Of a DNA stretch of 64,000 nucleotides, positions 7,974-19,564 are shown piece after piece (within the stretch, counting starts at the first letter, position 1; each line of letters starts with the position of its first letter). The translations under genes and the position numbers were made by a program. This stretch comes from Cohnella nanjingensis. GTDB lineage: Bacteria > Bacillota > Bacilli > Paenibacillales > Paenibacillaceae. Below the pieces are notes generated by a model that did not search any database, was not told the DNA's origin, and worked only from the letters and a program-made list of their open reading frames with translations. Location: the NCBI RefSeq assembly GCF_014212125.1, contig NZ_JACJVP010000023.1, forward strand, positions 109,775 through 173,774, read 5' to 3'.

Positions 7974-9545
7974 CTATCCTTTGCTAACGGCGGCCTGGCT
8001 CCTTCTTTTTCTCACGTTGAACTTGGCGGACAGCTTGTCGTACACGAACCCGATCTCTTGGATGCCGAGCCACTTCACGAGCAAGAAGTACAGGAGCAGG
8101 CTGCCGCAGAGCGACAGCAGTAGGAAGACGGGACCCGCGTGCTGCGCGGCGGGAACGGTCATGATCGCTTGGTAGCCGAGCCTCGCCGCCACGGCGGACA
8201 AGATCGCGGACGATCCGATCTTCACGACGTAGCCGATCGGGAGCCCGATCCGATTGCCCTTATCCATCCGGATATACTGCAAGATCAGGAAGGATAGCGA
8301 AGCCACCATGGCGACGGCGGTCGAGAGGACGATCCCCATATGCTTGAGCCGGGGAATGAGCGCAAAGCAGGAGCCGATAAAGACGGCCATATAGATGAGC
8401 GAGGTGAAGATCGGGACCTTCATCTTCTCCTGGCCGAAAAACAGCTTCATGAAAAATTCCCGGACGGGGATGACCAGGATGCCGATGGACAGCACCAGGA
8501 AAGCGATCGACGTCATCTCCGTCGCCTTCTGGTCGAACGCTCCGCGTTCGAGCAGCAATTGGATCAGCTGCGGCGCGAAGGCCATGCACGTGAGCATGAT
8601 CGGCGCGAGCAGCAGCGACAAGCTCTTGACCGTCGTCGTTACGATCTCGTTGTAGTCCCGTTTCCGGCGTTCGGCGATCAGCGTGACGACCGTCGGATAC
8701 GTCGCGCTGATCAGCGCCGTGCCGAACAGCGTGACGGGCAGCATGACGAACCGGTTGGCGTAATTGATCGAGGACGCGCTCCCCGGATCCAGGTAGGCCG
8801 CGAAGTACCGCGTGGCGAATACGATGGCTTGATCGATGGTCACGAGGCCGATGATCGGCAGAGACATCGCGACGAGCCGCTTCAGATGCTCGTCGCGCCA
8901 GGTCAGGTGCAGCCGGTACCGGACGCCCATGCGCCGCATGACCGGCCACTGGACGACGACTTGAAGCGCCGTGCCGATGACGAAGCCGATGGCGACGGAG
9001 TAGATGCCGAGCGAACGGTGAAAGGCGACCATGAAGCCGATGACGACGAGATTGTTCATCACGGTGAGCAGCGCGGGCATCGTGAAGTGGTTCATGCTGT
9101 TGAGGACGGCCGACTGGGCATAGGAGAGGCCGAAGAACAGGATGCTCGGCAGCAGAATCCAGAAGAGGCGCTCGATCGTCTGATGGCTGGCGGCGTCGAT
9201 GGCGAAGAGAGAAGCCACTTGATCGCTGAGCGCGTAGAGCCCCGCCGTGAGGAGCAGGACGATGACGACGACCCAGTTCATGGCGTTGCTGAACAGGTTC
9301 GAAGCTTCCTCTTCGTTCTCGACGCGCTTCTTGATGAACAGCGGGATGAAGCCGCCCATGAGGATGCCCCCGAAGAAAGACAGCACGATGGAGGGGATCG
9401 TATTGGCGAACAGATAGGCGTCCATATCGACGTTGGCGCCGTAATATGCGGCGGAGAGCACTTCCCGCCCCAACCCCAGCACGCTGCTCAAGAGATTGCC
9501 GGCGAATAGGATGAAGGCGCCGGAATAGATGGTTTTCGCGTTCAT
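7974..9545 (-). CDS. MurJ/MviN-type lipid-linked oligosaccharide flippase (Wzx role)
   Basis: A 523-residue multidrug/oligosaccharidyl-lipid/polysaccharide superfamily protein with about 13-14 hydrophobic helices. The N-terminal SVLGLGREVLSAAYYG, DAYLFANTIPS and GGILMGGFIPLF match the MurJ lipid II flippase family, as does FKL-free ATYPTV in the middle. Because it lies in a polymer operon with a polymerase and several glycosyltransferases and no other flippase, it probably acts as the Wzx of this locus. MurJ-type flippases in such a position occur in other Firmicutes capsule clusters. It is 15 bases from the next upstream gene. Confidence 0.85.
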   Translation of the reverse strand: MNAKTIYSGAFILFAGNLLSSVLGLGREVLSAAYYGANVDMDAYLFANTIPSIVLSFFGGILMGGFIPLFIKKRVENEEEASNLFSNAMNWVVVIVLLLTAGLYALSDQVASLFAIDAASHQTIERLFWILLPSILFFGLSYAQSAVLNSMNHFTMPALLTVMNNLVVIGFMVAFHRSLGIYSVAIGFVIGTALQVVVQWPVMRRMGVRYRLHLTWRDEHLKRLVAMSLPIIGLVTIDQAIVFATRYFAAYLDPGSASSINYANRFVMLPVTLFGTALISATYPTVVTLIAERRKRDYNEIVTTTVKSLSLLLAPIMLTCMAFAPQLIQLLLERGAFDQKATEMTSIAFLVLSIGILVIPVREFFMKLFFGQEKMKVPIFTSLIYMAVFIGSCFALIPRLKHMGIVLSTAVAMVASLSFLILQYIRMDKGNRIGLPIGYVVKIGSSAILSAVAARLGYQAIMTVPAAQHAGPVFLLLSLCGSLLLYFLLVKWLGIQEIGFVYDKLSAKFNVRKRRSQAAVSKG

Positions 9546-9560
9546 GGCATTCCCTCTTCT

Positions 9561-10727
9561 TCAGCTTGTTGAGACCGCGCGCCTGCGCGCGAGCAGTTCC
9601 TCGTAGACTTCGGTCGTACGCTGCACGTATTGGTCTCTCGTGAATTCCCGGCGGAACACTTCTCTTCCGCGACGGCCCATCTGCCGGTACTCGAGCGAGA
9701 ACAAGCGGACGATCGCCGCCCTCAACGCCTCGCTGTCCTGCGGGGGCACGATCAGTCCCGTCCCTTCCCGCACCATCTCCGGGACGCCTCCGACGTCCGT
9801 CGCGATGACCGGCAGGCCGGCGTCCATGCCTTCGAGGATGACGGTCGGGAAGATGTCGTACACCGAGGGCAGAACGAGCGCGTCGCTCTCGCGCAGCAGC
9901 TCGGGCACGTCCCGGCGCAGGCCTAGCATGAAGACGGTGCGTTCCAAGCCTTGCGATTCGATCCGCTTCTGCAGCGTTTGCTTGTAGGGCATCTCGTGCT
10001 CGAACGCCACGTCGCCGACGATCACGAACTTCAGTCGCGGCTCCGTTTCCTTCAGCGCCGAAGCGGCTTCGATGAGGTACTCGAGCCCCTTCATCGGCGA
10101 CAGGCGCGCGACGGCGATGACGATCCGGTCGTCCGGCGAGAGTCCCAACTGATCTCGGAGATCCGTTCGCGCGGCCACCGGCGCCTCTTGGACGGCGATG
10201 CCGTTGTAGATCTTGGTCAGCTTGTCGGATTCCCGGTTGAACCAGCGGAACATGATCTTGCTGCGCTCGCACAGCACGATGACCTTGTCGTTGAACGCAT
10301 GGTCTAGCCAAGCGACGAACCGATAGGCGAACAGCGGCTTTCGGGCGAGCTCGTGGACCGTTTGGACCGTCGGGATGCCCAGGCATTTGCCGACCAGGTT
10401 GGCCCCGATGGCTTCCATCTTGTGCGAGTGAATGAGGTCGATGCCATAGGTGCGAACGATCGCCCGGATCGCGCGGAGCGAGCGGAGCAGGATCCATAGA
10501 TTGCGGAAATAGTAGGCCGCGTCCGTCGGCTTGCCGAACACGGCAAGGGGACCGAACAGCACTTCGGCCCCCAGCGCCTCGTACTTGGCGACGTAGGGAG
10601 ACGGTCCGCTGAGCAGCACGTACGACCGGTACCGCTCGGGGTCGAGCCCGGCGATCAGCTGCAGCAGCACCGAGTCGACCCCGCCGACGTGGCTGGCGTA
10701 GGGCTGAATGAACAAGATCCGGATCAT
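9561..10727 (-). CDS. Family 4 glycosyltransferase
   Basis: Begins MIRILFIQPYASHVGGVDSVL, with the GGxxxxV acceptor-domain loop of GT4 enzymes. HSHKMEAIGANLVG and TVHELARK follow, then the donor domain ARLSPMKGLEYLIEAA and YDIFPTVILEGMDAGLPVIATDVGGVPE. 388 residues. The ATG at 10727 is preceded by GGGAGG-like sequence. Part of the operon running from pseB to the beta-helix gene; expected to transfer a sugar to the undecaprenyl-linked repeat unit. The donor cannot be deduced. Confidence 0.9.
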   Translation of the reverse strand: MIRILFIQPYASHVGGVDSVLLQLIAGLDPERYRSYVLLSGPSPYVAKYEALGAEVLFGPLAVFGKPTDAAYYFRNLWILLRSLRAIRAIVRTYGIDLIHSHKMEAIGANLVGKCLGIPTVQTVHELARKPLFAYRFVAWLDHAFNDKVIVLCERSKIMFRWFNRESDKLTKIYNGIAVQEAPVAARTDLRDQLGLSPDDRIVIAVARLSPMKGLEYLIEAASALKETEPRLKFVIVGDVAFEHEMPYKQTLQKRIESQGLERTVFMLGLRRDVPELLRESDALVLPSVYDIFPTVILEGMDAGLPVIATDVGGVPEMVREGTGLIVPPQDSEALRAAIVRLFSLEYRQMGRRGREVFRREFTRDQYVQRTTEVYEELLARRRAVSTS

Positions 10728-10747
10728 GACGCGTCCCTCCTTCCCGG

Positions 10748-11902
10748 CTATACCAGCCGGAACTGGATGTGATGCCGCTCCGCCAGCTCGCAGAACCGGT
10801 CGGAGATGACCTTCACGTCCGGTTTGAGCATCAAGCTGTCGAAGATGAAGATATCCATGCTGTTGTCCGTCCGGCACAAGTCGTAGAGGTTCAAGATCGC
10901 CGTGCTCCCGAAGGAGAACAGGTTGAGCTTGCGGATCTTGTGCTTGACGATGATCAGGTAGAGCAGCTCGCTCGGAAGCTGCTTCGGCAGGATCGCGAAC
11001 CGCCCTTCGTCGGCGTCGACGGCCAGCTTCTCGCCCGGATGCTGCTTCAGGAATACCGGCGAACGGTCGTCTCCGGTCGCCTGCGCGACCTTGCCCAGCA
11101 TCTCGCGGACGTAACCGGGTCGATCGGGCATCTCGTCCAGGAACGGATCGGTGAGGATGACCGAGATGACCTCCTGGCCGGCGACCAGCGCATCGATCTC
11201 CGCGAGCTCCGGGTAGAGCGCGTAGCACTCCTTCGCGATCTCCGGCAGCTCCAGGAACGCGCTGAAGGCGAGCGGCAGATGGCGCGCTTTGCGCCGCAGC
11301 GGGTTGCGTCGGTCTGCGAGGATCAGACCGGGCCGCTGCAGCCAGATCGCTTCGATCCATCTGACGCTGCCGAAGTAGCCGCCCGGCAATCCGAGCATCG
11401 GCGCGATTTTCTTCAACAGCTTCATATGCCACTTCGTATGGGTGCTGTTGTTGATATAATTGCCGAATCCTTCCTCGTAGAGGGAAGCCCGTTTGCCCGC
11501 GCTCGCGAAGTTGCGGATGATCGCGTACTCGACGGCCACGAAGTCGTGGGCGACGAACGCCTCGTCATAGTCTGCGATATCGGCCAGGACGGGCGGCAGC
11601 AGCTTGCGCCAATGCTGGTAGAAGAAGAACTTGCGGACCGGGCCTAGCCCCAGCTTGTATTGATCCACCCGATCGTCTTCAATGTAGAACACTTGCTCCC
11701 AGACGCGGGATTCCCGGACCTTGACGCTGAAGTCGGCCGCTTCGTGAAAGTGGTCGATGATGACGATGTCGCATCGCCCGAGGCGCTGTCCTTCCTTGAT
11801 CAGCCGGGCCATCAAATATTGGTAAGGTTTCGTGCATACGAACAGAACCTTGCCGCCGCGTTCGCGATTGCGGCCGCGATCGGGCGTCGCCTTCATGACC
11901 AT
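10748..11902 (-). CDS. Polysialyltransferase-like GT-B protein, candidate pseudaminyltransferase
   Basis: A 384-residue protein starting with a basic stretch and KVLFVCTKPYQYLMARL. The motifs EEGFGNY (about residue 143), KQHPGE (about residue 287) and FSFGSTAIL (about residue 335) correspond in order to the acidic D/E-E-G, HP and S-S/T motifs of bacterial sialyl- and polysialyltransferase families (GT52/GT38-like). Lying in an operon that makes a pseudaminic-acid-type nonulosonate, it is the best candidate here to transfer the CMP-activated sugar. The function is inferred from motifs and context; the remaining sequence is divergent. The ATG at 11902 has AGGAG nine bases upstream. Confidence 0.6.
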   Translation of the reverse strand: MVMKATPDRGRNRERGGKVLFVCTKPYQYLMARLIKEGQRLGRCDIVIIDHFHEAADFSVKVRESRVWEQVFYIEDDRVDQYKLGLGPVRKFFFYQHWRKLLPPVLADIADYDEAFVAHDFVAVEYAIIRNFASAGKRASLYEEGFGNYINNSTHTKWHMKLLKKIAPMLGLPGGYFGSVRWIEAIWLQRPGLILADRRNPLRRKARHLPLAFSAFLELPEIAKECYALYPELAEIDALVAGQEVISVILTDPFLDEMPDRPGYVREMLGKVAQATGDDRSPVFLKQHPGEKLAVDADEGRFAILPKQLPSELLYLIIVKHKIRKLNLFSFGSTAILNLYDLCRTDNSMDIFIFDSLMLKPDVKVISDRFCELAERHHIQFRLV

Positions 11903-11944
11903 TGCCGTCTTCTCCTTTTGGCGGACTGGTGGAACCGGTTGTCG

Positions 11945-12880
11945 CTATCGGAAACCCAGCTTGGAGAGCGCCGCGACGACCGCCTCCGGCAGCAGCCCCT
12001 TGATCAGCCGCCTTAGCAGCAGCTTCGGACCCACGGGCGGCCGGAAGGCCCTCCACTCGGTCATGGAGAGATATCGATAGTAGTCGCGCTTGCGGGGGTG
12101 CGCGTTGTCGAACTGCCACGGCTTCGAAGTGCCCGTAAAGTGCACGACGGCCGGATCCCTCGTCGCTAGGCGCACCCGCTCGCGGTCGCGACCGGACAAG
12201 GCGGAAGCCTCTTTGCCGAACATGTTGCGCTGCACGTTCCACCTCGGGTGCAGCTCCAGCCACCTGTCGTGAAGCACGGCGTTCAGGCCGTCCTGATCAT
12301 GGTATATAAGCCTGTGCCGGTTCTCGCGCAGGAAGCACAGCACGTCATGGGTGATGCGGAGCCGGTTCCATTCCCGGATTTGGATCAGCAGGACGCCGGA
12401 GTTGAAGTACTTGGCGTTTGCGGGCATGAAAAGGTCCGCCAACCGCTCGTGCCCGCCCAGATCCTCGACCGCCGCAATGGGGTGGTCCTTCATGTCCGTC
12501 TGCCACAGCTCGGAGATGTCGTCCACGACGAGCAGGTCGCAGTCGAGATAAATGACGCGATCGATCTCCCTGTCCCGGAACAGCTCGGGAATCGCCAGGC
12601 GGTAGTAGGTGGCTTGGGTGATGTGCCTGCCGTCCGCGATATACAGATCGCTGAAGGCCGACTGGTTCACCTGAATGAGCTCGACCTCCGCCCCGAACGC
12701 GTGCATCGTCTGCTCCAGCCGGCTCCGCTCGGCCTCGTCGATGCCGCCGTCGATGACGAAGAACCGGGCGCGGAAGCCTTGGCTTAGATTGACTAGCAGC
12801 GACGCGAAGGCGACGGCTAGATGCTGAACGTACAAATTATCCGTACTGGCGACGATGGATATCGTCTCGATCTCGATCAT
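11945..12880 (-). CDS. Family 8 glycosyltransferase
   Basis: A GT-A enzyme of the glycogenin/LgtC family. It has the N-terminal SIVASTDNLYVQHLAVAFASLL, the metal-binding DxD motif in VIYLDCDLLVVDDI (about residues 98-111), a second ligand region in YHDQDGLNAVL, and the C-terminal VHFTGTSKPW, which supplies the third ligand in this family. LgtC-type enzymes are retaining galactosyl- or glucosyltransferases using UDP-sugars. 311 residues, full length. Seven bases separate it from the preceding glycosyltransferase gene. Confidence 0.9.
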   Translation of the reverse strand: MIEIETISIVASTDNLYVQHLAVAFASLLVNLSQGFRARFFVIDGGIDEAERSRLEQTMHAFGAEVELIQVNQSAFSDLYIADGRHITQATYYRLAIPELFRDREIDRVIYLDCDLLVVDDISELWQTDMKDHPIAAVEDLGGHERLADLFMPANAKYFNSGVLLIQIREWNRLRITHDVLCFLRENRHRLIYHDQDGLNAVLHDRWLELHPRWNVQRNMFGKEASALSGRDRERVRLATRDPAVVHFTGTSKPWQFDNAHPRKRDYYRYLSMTEWRAFRPPVGPKLLLRRLIKGLLPEAVVAALSKLGFR

Positions 12881-12886
12881 CCGTCT

Positions 12887-14020
12887 TCATTCCCTCGCGA
12901 GTTCGTATTGGGGCGAGCCGTCGATCCAAGCATGCAATAAGTCCGCATGGCGGTTCACCATGCGCTCCATCGTATAGAGCCGGGAGAGCTCCCGGCTCTT
13001 CCGCCCGAAGCGCTGCCGGAGGATCTCGTCTCCGGCGAGCCGCTCGCAGCGGTCGGCCAGCGCGGCGGCGTCGTCCGCGTCGACGAGATAGCCGTTCTCT
13101 CCTTCCGCGACGAGATCGAGAGCCGCGCCGGCCATCCGCGTGGAGACGATCGGCAGGCCGAAGGCGGCTGCCTCGTTGACCACGAGACCCCAGACGTCGT
13201 ATCGGGTCGGCATCGCGAATAGATCCGCTACTTTGAAGTAGGGGATCAATTCGGACTTAGACATGAACGGCTTGATCCGGACGTTCGCGAGTCCCCGCTC
13301 GCGGATCAGCGTCTCGTAGCGTTCCCGCTCGGGACCGCCCCCGATGAGCAGCAGGCTGACGTCCCCCCTCCGCATCCGGGCGAACGCCTCCAGCAGGACG
13401 TCGAAACCCTTGCGCGGCACGAATTGTCCCACGGCGAGGATGACCGTCTCCTGCAATCCCTCCTCCCGCTTCAGCCTAGCCCTCTCCTCGCGCGCGAGCG
13501 GAGCCAGCTCCTCCTCGGAGAACGAGACGGACGAGAACGGATATTCGTAGATGCGGCTGGGCTGGGCGCCGTAGTGCGTCAGATACCGCGTGCAGTTGCT
13601 GCCCGAGGACAGCCAGCCCGAGGCGGAGGAGATGAGATAGGACTTGAACTTCCGCAGCAGCCCGGGCTCGCTGGCCGGGAATCCGCCGTCCGAGCTGAGT
13701 AGGAACGGGCGCTTGCGCAGCTTCAGCCAGTGGATGGCGAGCATCTCGGTCGGCGAGCTGTATCCGCCGATCACGTAGACGTCGAAGCGCTCCGCCCGCA
13801 AGGCCCGCAGCACCGATAGATTCGTATGTTTGTCCAGCCCGAACGTCCTTCCGGGCAGGAACTTGTAGCGGAAGCCGAAGCGGCGTTCGTCCGTCTCCCA
13901 TTCCCGGTTGGCTTCGTTCCTCGCCTCGAACCAAACGGTCAGGTCGCACAGGCGTCCCAACCGGTTGAAGAAATCGACCCGGTAAGGGGACGGAATATTC
14001 GTCAAGAACAATACTTTCAT
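12887..14020 (-). CDS. Family 4 glycosyltransferase
   Basis: MKVLFLTNIPSPYRVDFFN is the N-terminal motif of a common GT4 subgroup in exopolysaccharide loci. The donor domain contains GQFVPRKGFDVLLEAF, LIGGGPERE, YDVWGLVVNEAAAFGLPIVSTR and AEGENGYLVDADD. 377 residues. Its ATG overlaps the stop of the VanZ gene (ATGA), indicating coupled translation. Likely to add one residue to the repeat unit on the inner membrane face. Confidence 0.92.
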   Translation of the reverse strand: MKVLFLTNIPSPYRVDFFNRLGRLCDLTVWFEARNEANREWETDERRFGFRYKFLPGRTFGLDKHTNLSVLRALRAERFDVYVIGGYSSPTEMLAIHWLKLRKRPFLLSSDGGFPASEPGLLRKFKSYLISSASGWLSSGSNCTRYLTHYGAQPSRIYEYPFSSVSFSEEELAPLAREERARLKREEGLQETVILAVGQFVPRKGFDVLLEAFARMRRGDVSLLLIGGGPERERYETLIRERGLANVRIKPFMSKSELIPYFKVADLFAMPTRYDVWGLVVNEAAAFGLPIVSTRMAGAALDLVAEGENGYLVDADDAAALADRCERLAGDEILRQRFGRKSRELSRLYTMERMVNRHADLLHAWIDGSPQYELARE

Positions 14021-14535
14021 CCGACTCTCTCCTTCGCGGGGACGCGCTTGCCGGGCACGAGCCCGAACAACGCGATGACAAGCAGGGTGATCGCGATGCC
14101 GACGACGGCGCCCAGCGTATCGAGCAGCGCGTCCGCCGCCATCGGCGTCCGGCCGCTCACGAACGATTGATGGTACTCGTCGCCGGCCGCGAACAGGAAG
14201 CAGAGGACGACGGTGAGCGGGACCAGCGCTCGCTTGCGGCGGAAGACGTAACGCAGCGCGAGCAGCAGCAGCGAGCCCAACACCGCGTACTCGGTCAGAT
14301 GGGCCGCCTTGCGGATGAAGAATTCGGTGAAGGCCGCCGTTCCGAGCGCCTCGATGCTGATCGGGTGACCGCCGTACCGGATGCGGACCCAGGAGAAGTA
14401 ACGGCGCATCCGCTCCTCGGACAGCACTTGCCCCAGCCAGGGCTTGAGCGTCTGTTGTTCGTAGGTCTGGGAGGAGAAGAGGAAGATGACCAGCATCCAT
14501 GCGGCAAGCAGCAGCCCGGATAGCGCCTTCCCCAT
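14017..14535 (-). CDS. VanZ family membrane protein
   Basis: A 172-residue protein with four or five hydrophobic segments. The block GDEYHQSFVSGRTPMAADALLDTLGA matches the VanZ family signature (DE-hQ-f, GR, D, G). Family members occur beside glycopeptide resistance and surface polysaccharide genes, without an agreed biochemical role. Tucked between pseI and a glycosyltransferase, with only two bases after pseI and a four-base overlap downstream, so it belongs to the operon. Confidence 0.85.
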   Translation of the reverse strand: MGKALSGLLLAAWMLVIFLFSSQTYEQQTLKPWLGQVLSEERMRRYFSWVRIRYGGHPISIEALGTAAFTEFFIRKAAHLTEYAVLGSLLLLALRYVFRRKRALVPLTVVLCFLFAAGDEYHQSFVSGRTPMAADALLDTLGAVVGIAITLLVIALFGLVPGKRVPAKERVG

Positions 14536-14537
14536 CG

Positions 14538-15587
14538 TCAGAGCAGATCCCAGCTGAGCGGCGTTCCCGCGCGCGCTCCCTTGGACAAGGCTTTGCCGAG
14601 GAACAGGTCGAGATGCTTGGGCGCGAGACCGTATCCCGGCCGGATGATCCGGACATTGTCCTCGGACAGCATTTCGCCGGGCGCGACGTCCCGGCTGATA
14701 TAGAGGGAGCGCCGGAACTTCAGCGACTGCCGCTCCTTGTCGCTGAGGCCGTAATGCACCGAACCGAGCGACTGCCAGGCCCGCTCCGTCTCTATGACCA
14801 GGCTGCGCAATTCGTCCGGCTCGAGCGAGAACGCCGCATCCACGCCGCCGTCGGCGCGGGACAGCGTGAAGTGCTTCTCGATGACCGTCGCGCCGAGCGC
14901 CACGCTGGCGACGGCCGCCCCGATGCCCTGGGTATGGTCGGACAGCCCGACCTCGCAGCCGAACAGATCGCGCAGATGCGGGATCGTATGCAGGTGGCTG
15001 TCGGCCGGGGAGGCCGGGTAATCGCTCGTGCACTTGAGCAGGATGAGATCCCGGCACCCGGCCTCTCTCGCGGTCGTCACGGTCTCTTCGAGATCGGAGA
15101 TCGTCGCCATCCCCGTCGAGACGATCAGCGGCTTGCCGGTCGCGGCCACGCGGCGGATCAGCGGAAGATCGTTGTTCTCGAAGGAAGCGATCTTGTAGAA
15201 AGGGACGTCCAGCGATTCCAGGAAGTCGACCGCCTTCGGGTGGAACGGCGTGCTGAACGGGATGAGGCCGAGCGCCCGGCAGCGTTCGAAGATCGGCGCG
15301 TGCCATTCCCACGGCGTATGCGCCTTCTCGTACAGGGCGTACAGCGACTCTCCCCGCCATAGGCTGTCCGCGTCCCCGATGTAGAAGTCTCCCTCGCTGA
15401 GCGGCAACGTCATCAAGTCCGCGGTATACGTCTGAAGCTTCAGCGCGTGCGCGCCGGAAGCCGCCGCGGCCTCCACGATCCGGAGCGCCGTCTCGAGCGA
15501 TTGGTTGTGATTGCCCGACATCTCCGCGATGATGAAGGGCGCATGTCCCGCCCCTATCGGACGGTCGCCCAGTCGGATCTCTGCCAT
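14538..15587 (-). CDS. pseI: Pseudaminic acid synthase (NeuB family)
   Basis: Condenses phosphoenolpyruvate with a 2,4-diamido-trideoxy hexose to give a nonulosonic acid. The N-terminal TIM barrel (residues about 10-270) contains IIAEMSGNHNQS, LKLQTYTADLMT, YKIASFENND, STGMATISDLEE and KCTSDYPA, all typical of PseI/SpsE. The C-terminal SAF/antifreeze domain has RRSLYISRDVAPGEMLSEDNVR. 349 residues, the usual length. Lying beside pseB, pseC and pseG supports pseudaminic rather than sialic or legionaminic acid, though an isomer cannot be excluded from sequence alone. GGTGAGG precedes the ATG. Confidence 0.9.
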   Translation of the reverse strand: MAEIRLGDRPIGAGHAPFIIAEMSGNHNQSLETALRIVEAAAASGAHALKLQTYTADLMTLPLSEGDFYIGDADSLWRGESLYALYEKAHTPWEWHAPIFERCRALGLIPFSTPFHPKAVDFLESLDVPFYKIASFENNDLPLIRRVAATGKPLIVSTGMATISDLEETVTTAREAGCRDLILLKCTSDYPASPADSHLHTIPHLRDLFGCEVGLSDHTQGIGAAVASVALGATVIEKHFTLSRADGGVDAAFSLEPDELRSLVIETERAWQSLGSVHYGLSDKERQSLKFRRSLYISRDVAPGEMLSEDNVRIIRPGYGLAPKHLDLFLGKALSKGARAGTPLSWDLL

Positions 15588-15592
15588 GTTCC

Positions 15593-16246
15593 TCACCTGC
15601 CTTTCTCGACTTTGACCAAGAACGTCTGCCCATCCAATTCGAAGTAGCAGGGATAGCGGTCGTTGTCCGCCACCCGCATCAGCCGGAACTGCTCCCGAAT
15701 CGAACGGTCGGGGTCGAGCCTGCTGTCCGCGGGCCCTCTGCGGGAATAGAACGTCGCTTCCCCTTGCTGCGTGACGCCTTCGCGCAGCACGTCCGGGTAC
15801 CGCGCCAGAAATTCCTCGCACAGCTCGAACGTCGCCGCGGCCAGCTGCCTCCGCATCTCGTCGATCAGCTCCGTGCCGCGGAACGCCATCGTCCGCCGGC
15901 CGTAGATCGGCCCGCTGTCCACCTTCTCCGCCGCCTCGAACAGCACGACCGGGATCTCGTCCTTGCCCTCCAGCACCTGCCAGGTCAAGGGAGACCAGCC
16001 TTTGCCTCTGGGCAGGTCGCTGGCGTGAACGACCAGATTGTTCGCATGGAGCGCCAGCCGCTCCGGGGAGACCAGTTGCTCGCACCCGAGGAAAAACGCG
16101 ACGTCTCCCGGCTCCAGCTCGGCCGCGTCGTGAATCCAGACGATGTCCTCCGCGTAGGCTTTGAGCGCAGGGAGCCAGACTTGAAGATACGCGTTTATCC
16201 AGTTGCGGCGGTCGGACACCACCGTTACTTGCGGGATTCTGCCCAT
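15593..16246 (-). CDS. Sugar N-formyltransferase (methionyl-tRNA formyltransferase-like)
   Basis: A 217-residue protein related to the formyl_trans_N fold using N10-formyltetrahydrofolate. LVVHASDLPRGKGWSPLTWQVLEG corresponds to the family region around the catalytic His (N/H...S-LP--RG--P), and EKVDSGPIYGRR to the G-I-hinge and catalytic Asp region. It sits between pseG and pseI, where pathways of this type usually encode the PseH N-acetyltransferase. I infer that it formylates the 4-amino group of the pathway intermediate, as in N-formylated pseudaminic acids known from other bacteria. The ATG has AAGGAG eight bases upstream and overlaps the end of pseG by 22 bases. Confidence 0.8.
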   Translation of the reverse strand: MGRIPQVTVVSDRRNWINAYLQVWLPALKAYAEDIVWIHDAAELEPGDVAFFLGCEQLVSPERLALHANNLVVHASDLPRGKGWSPLTWQVLEGKDEIPVVLFEAAEKVDSGPIYGRRTMAFRGTELIDEMRRQLAAATFELCEEFLARYPDVLREGVTQQGEATFYSRRGPADSRLDPDRSIREQFRLMRVADNDRYPCYFELDGQTFLVKVEKGR

Positions 16247-17339
16247 GCTCTCATCTCCTTTGCCACTGCTGCCGCTCCGAGCCCGTCTACGGCCGCCATG
16301 CCCGCGTCGGACATGCGCCGCAGCGCGTCCTCGTCCTCCGCGAGACGCCGGACGGCTTCGCGCAATCGCCGTTCGCTCACGTCGGACGCGAACCCCAGAT
16401 AAGCGATCATCCCTGCCTGGGCCGCCTGCTCGGCCAGCGCGACCTGGTTGTCGGCCGTGGCCACAATGACCGCAGGCAGTCCCAGACAGCCCCGCTCCCA
16501 CGTCGTCGAGCCGCCGGAACCGACGGCGAGATCGTGCTCGGCCATCAAGGCGGCCACGTCTTCCGTATGCGCGATGAACCGCGTTTGCGGCAGCCGGCCG
16601 CACAAACGCTCGATCCGCTCCCGCATCGGATTGAGCTGGCCCGCGAGGACCGTCAGCCGCGCCCCGGCTTCCGCCATCGGCTCCAAGGCGGCGAGCGCCT
16701 TCAGCGTCTCGCCCGTCCGATCGGCGCCTCCGAAGGAGACGAGCAGCCGCTCGGCCTTGCCGCCGCGCCGCACGGTCGGCCGCCGCTCGGCGAACGCCTC
16801 CCGGAGCAGCGCGTACCGGGGGCCGAGGAGCAGGCGGGTCCCCGCGTCTACCCGCGAAGCGTACCTCGCTTCGGGCCGATCGCTCAGGTTCTGGTCGAGC
16901 AGCAGGTCCGCGTCGTGCGGCCGGTCGGCCAGATCGTCGATCGCCATCACTCCGCCCGCATAGGGCCGCAACGCCGATTCGTAACGCCGATCGAGCGCGT
17001 AGTGGTCGACGACGAGCCAATCCGGCCGCTCGGCCTGCGCGAGCAGGCACGCGATCGTCTGCGCCGCGTCCTCGCGCCAGCTCGCCTCCAGCCAGCCCGC
17101 GTGCGGCGGGAGTCCCGCCTCCGAACGGACGGCCGCGCCGAGATCCGCCGCGGGCGGCAGCGCGTGGACGGGGTAGCCCCGGTCCCGGATGTAAGGAATG
17201 AGGTTCCCTGTCAGTTCCCTGCAGACGAACGCGACGTCCGCGGTCCCGGACCGGCGCAGCGCGTCGGCCAGCGTCAGGCAGCGCATCACGTGTCCCGTGC
17301 CGATCTGCAGCGAGGCGTCCGCCCGGATCGCGATCCGAA

Positions 17340-17343
<4 letters not shown>
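16225..17343 (-). CDS. pseG: UDP-2,4-diacetamido-2,4,6-trideoxy-beta-L-altropyranose hydrolase
   Basis: A GT-B-like nucleotide-sugar hydrolase of the PseG/SpsG family that removes UDP from the pathway intermediate before condensation. RADASLQIGTGHVMRCLTLA contains the conserved GHVMRC motif with the catalytic His. SFGGADRTGETL and GSGGSTTWERGCLGLPAVIVATADNQ are the nucleotide-binding blocks. 372 residues. The start overlaps the pseC stop (ATGA). Context is an uninterrupted pse operon. Confidence 0.92.
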
Positions 17344-19555
<2,212 letters not shown>

Positions 19556-19564
19556 CTATCTATA

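Noticed and set aside
5357..7987. Very long plus-strand open frame (876 codons) and many similar ones opposite minus-strand genes
   Set aside because: High-GC coding DNA leaves few stops on the antisense strand. The translations are Arg/Asp/His/Gln-rich without motifs and lie exactly opposite well-supported genes.
7974..9545. Annotation as the housekeeping lipid II flippase MurJ
   Set aside because: The family is MurJ, but it is embedded in a polymer operon with a polymerase and no other flippase, so a Wzx role is more likely.
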